Made by a program: the position numbers and the translations under genes. A stretch of 23,405 nucleotides of DNA from Eubacteriaceae bacterium (GTDB lineage: Bacteria; Bacillota; Clostridia; Eubacteriales; UBA1433), in contig JAAZOI010000098.1 of assembly GCA_012797825.1 (NCBI GenBank), forward strand, positions 1 through 23,405, given 5' to 3'. The notes under the pieces were generated by a model, which ran no database searches, was not told where the DNA came from, and was given only the letters and a program-made list of their open reading frames with translations. This document shows positions 22,652-23,405 of the stretch, piece after piece. How positions within the stretch are numbered: position 1 is the first letter of the stretch; the number at the start of each line of letters is the position of its first letter.

Positions 22652-23119
22652 ATGCTGCGTGTTGTAGCATTGGGGAACAGATATAAAAAAGATGATGCAA
22701 TTGCGATTGAAGTAGCTGAAAATCTGAAAAATAAATTGATAGAAAAAGACATTGACGTGCTTATATGCAACACTGACTATGAATTTTGCTTTGAATCCAT
22801 AAATGAGGACGATTACCTTATTATTCTGCTGGCTGCTCATTCTGACAAAAATACCGGTTCTCTTAAATTATGCAAAATCAGTGACGCTGTACAGTTTTAC
22901 AAAAAGAGCATTCCGGCTAATCCTTTTAATTTAAACATATTTAATTTAATGAACTTGTTTCATCTTTCATATGCAGGTTACATAATAAGCGTTAATGTGA
23001 AAGATGTAAGTTTTGGCAGCGGTTTAAGCAAAGAACTTGAAAATGATTTTATCCAAATTTGCAGAAAAATAGAACTATTAATAAAAAATATCCAAAATAA
23101 TATTTTTTCTGTTAAATAA
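22652..23119 (+). CDS. Divergent hydrogenase-maturation-protease-like (M52) protein
   Basis: A 155-residue protein whose N-terminus VVALGNRYKKDDAIAIEVAE aligns by eye with the GNxxxxDDGxGxxxxE block of HycI/HybD-type proteases, and whose C-terminal region (ISVNVKDVSFGSGLSKELE) resembles their conserved VGIEPxxxxxGxGLSPEVE block. These enzymes trim the C-terminus of [NiFe]-hydrogenase large subunits. The middle metal-binding Asp (in a VVxDA strand) appears replaced: here the strand reads LIILLAAHSD. No hydrogenase genes are nearby, so a changed role is possible. ATG at 22652 is favoured over 22646, because AGAGGTG would be too close to the latter. Confidence 0.6.
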   Translation: MLRVVALGNRYKKDDAIAIEVAENLKNKLIEKDIDVLICNTDYEFCFESINEDDYLIILLAAHSDKNTGSLKLCKISDAVQFYKKSIPANPFNLNIFNLMNLFHLSYAGYIISVNVKDVSFGSGLSKELENDFIQICRKIELLIKNIQNNIFSVK

Positions 23120-23184
23120 CTTTTCTCATGTCACAACAGCATTTTATATGAATATAATAACTAAAAATGCTTTTGGAGAAAGTT

Positions 23185-23405
23185 ATGCAAAATGTTAATT
23201 TATCTTTAAAATTTCTTGACAAAGTTATTCAGGACGTTTATCTCGATTTAAATTTACTATCAACTATGCCCAGTAATGAACATACTAAAAGCGTTATAAA
23301 TCACACAAAAGACCGTGTAAATTTACTTGAAAATTTCTTGCTTCTTCTAAACCAGTTTTATGAAAATGAACTAAAATCGATAAACAATAAAGAAGAAGAA
23401 GATAA
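23185..23405 (+). CDS. Hypothetical helical protein, partial
   Basis: An ORF opens at ATG 23185, with GGAG 6 nt upstream, and stays open for 73 codons to the right edge. The product (MQNVNLSLKFLDKVIQDVY...) is fully helical in appearance with no membrane segment. The NLLSTMPSNEHTKSVINHTKD stretch faintly recalls ferritin-like helical hairpins, but the Glu/His metal ligands are not evident, so no function is assigned. Arms AGCATTTT (23138-23145) and AAAATGCT (23164-23171) flank a TATAAT at 23153-23158 that may be its promoter. Confidence 0.6.
   Translation, partial: MQNVNLSLKFLDKVIQDVYLDLNLLSTMPSNEHTKSVINHTKDRVNLLENFLLLLNQFYENELKSINNKEEED

Noticed and set aside
1..23405. CRISPR arrays, tRNA genes, insertion sequences or prophage
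   Set aside because: No regularly spaced repeats, cloverleaf-like sequences, transposase or phage structural genes were seen on reading both strands.

Overview
The window is AT-rich DNA from a low-GC Gram-positive bacterium, most probably a member of the Clostridia. This rests on near-consensus sigma-A promoters, strong purine-rich ribosome binding sites, the clostridial fab/acc gene order with a FabT-type MarR regulator at its head, PlsY, an SdpRI-like pair, and a TM1266-like small protein of the kind found in [FeFe]-hydrogenase-bearing anaerobes. No rRNA, tRNA, transposase or CRISPR array was seen.

Region 1 (1-5950, minus strand) is one long type II fatty acid synthesis operon. Read in the direction of transcription it is fabT, fabH, acpP, fabD, fabG, fabF, accB, fabZ, accC, with accC running off the left edge. 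A TTGACA-N17-TATAAT promoter (5994-6022) followed by a perfect 17-bp palindrome (5967-5983) sits upstream of fabT, which suggests autoregulation of the whole operon. The enoyl-ACP reductase gene expected between acpP and fabD is absent. Region 2 (6052-8950, minus) is a second lipid-linked unit: plsY, a cardiolipin synthase and a YgjP-type zinc metalloprotease, behind its own promoter. The two regions together cover initiation, elongation, acyl transfer to glycerol-3-phosphate and cardiolipin formation.

Region 3 (8951-10511, plus) is an AT-rich stretch with two unrecognised small genes, several strong hairpins or terminators, a candidate short structured RNA with its own promoter, and a TM1266-like gene. 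Region 4 (10542-14275, plus) holds a CorA-family transporter, an ArsR/SdpR-like repressor with an SdpI-like membrane protein, and a FAD oxidoreductase with a C-terminal Rieske domain, separated by clear terminators.

Region 5 (14249-18979, minus) is the most unusual part. It is an apparent five-gene operon of membrane proteins, four of which carry four-cysteine zinc ribbons. Two of these share a nearly gapless, secreted N-terminal domain, and two share a recurring Trp-led helical module. The operon starts at a promoter embedded in a compound inverted repeat and ends at a bidirectional terminator. I do not recognise it as a described system.

Region 6 (19103-23405) holds single genes in alternating orientation: a metallophosphoesterase, a nitroreductase, an Old Yellow Enzyme-type flavin oxidoreductase, an MFS transporter, a divergent hydrogenase-maturation-protease-like protein, and a partial gene at the right edge.
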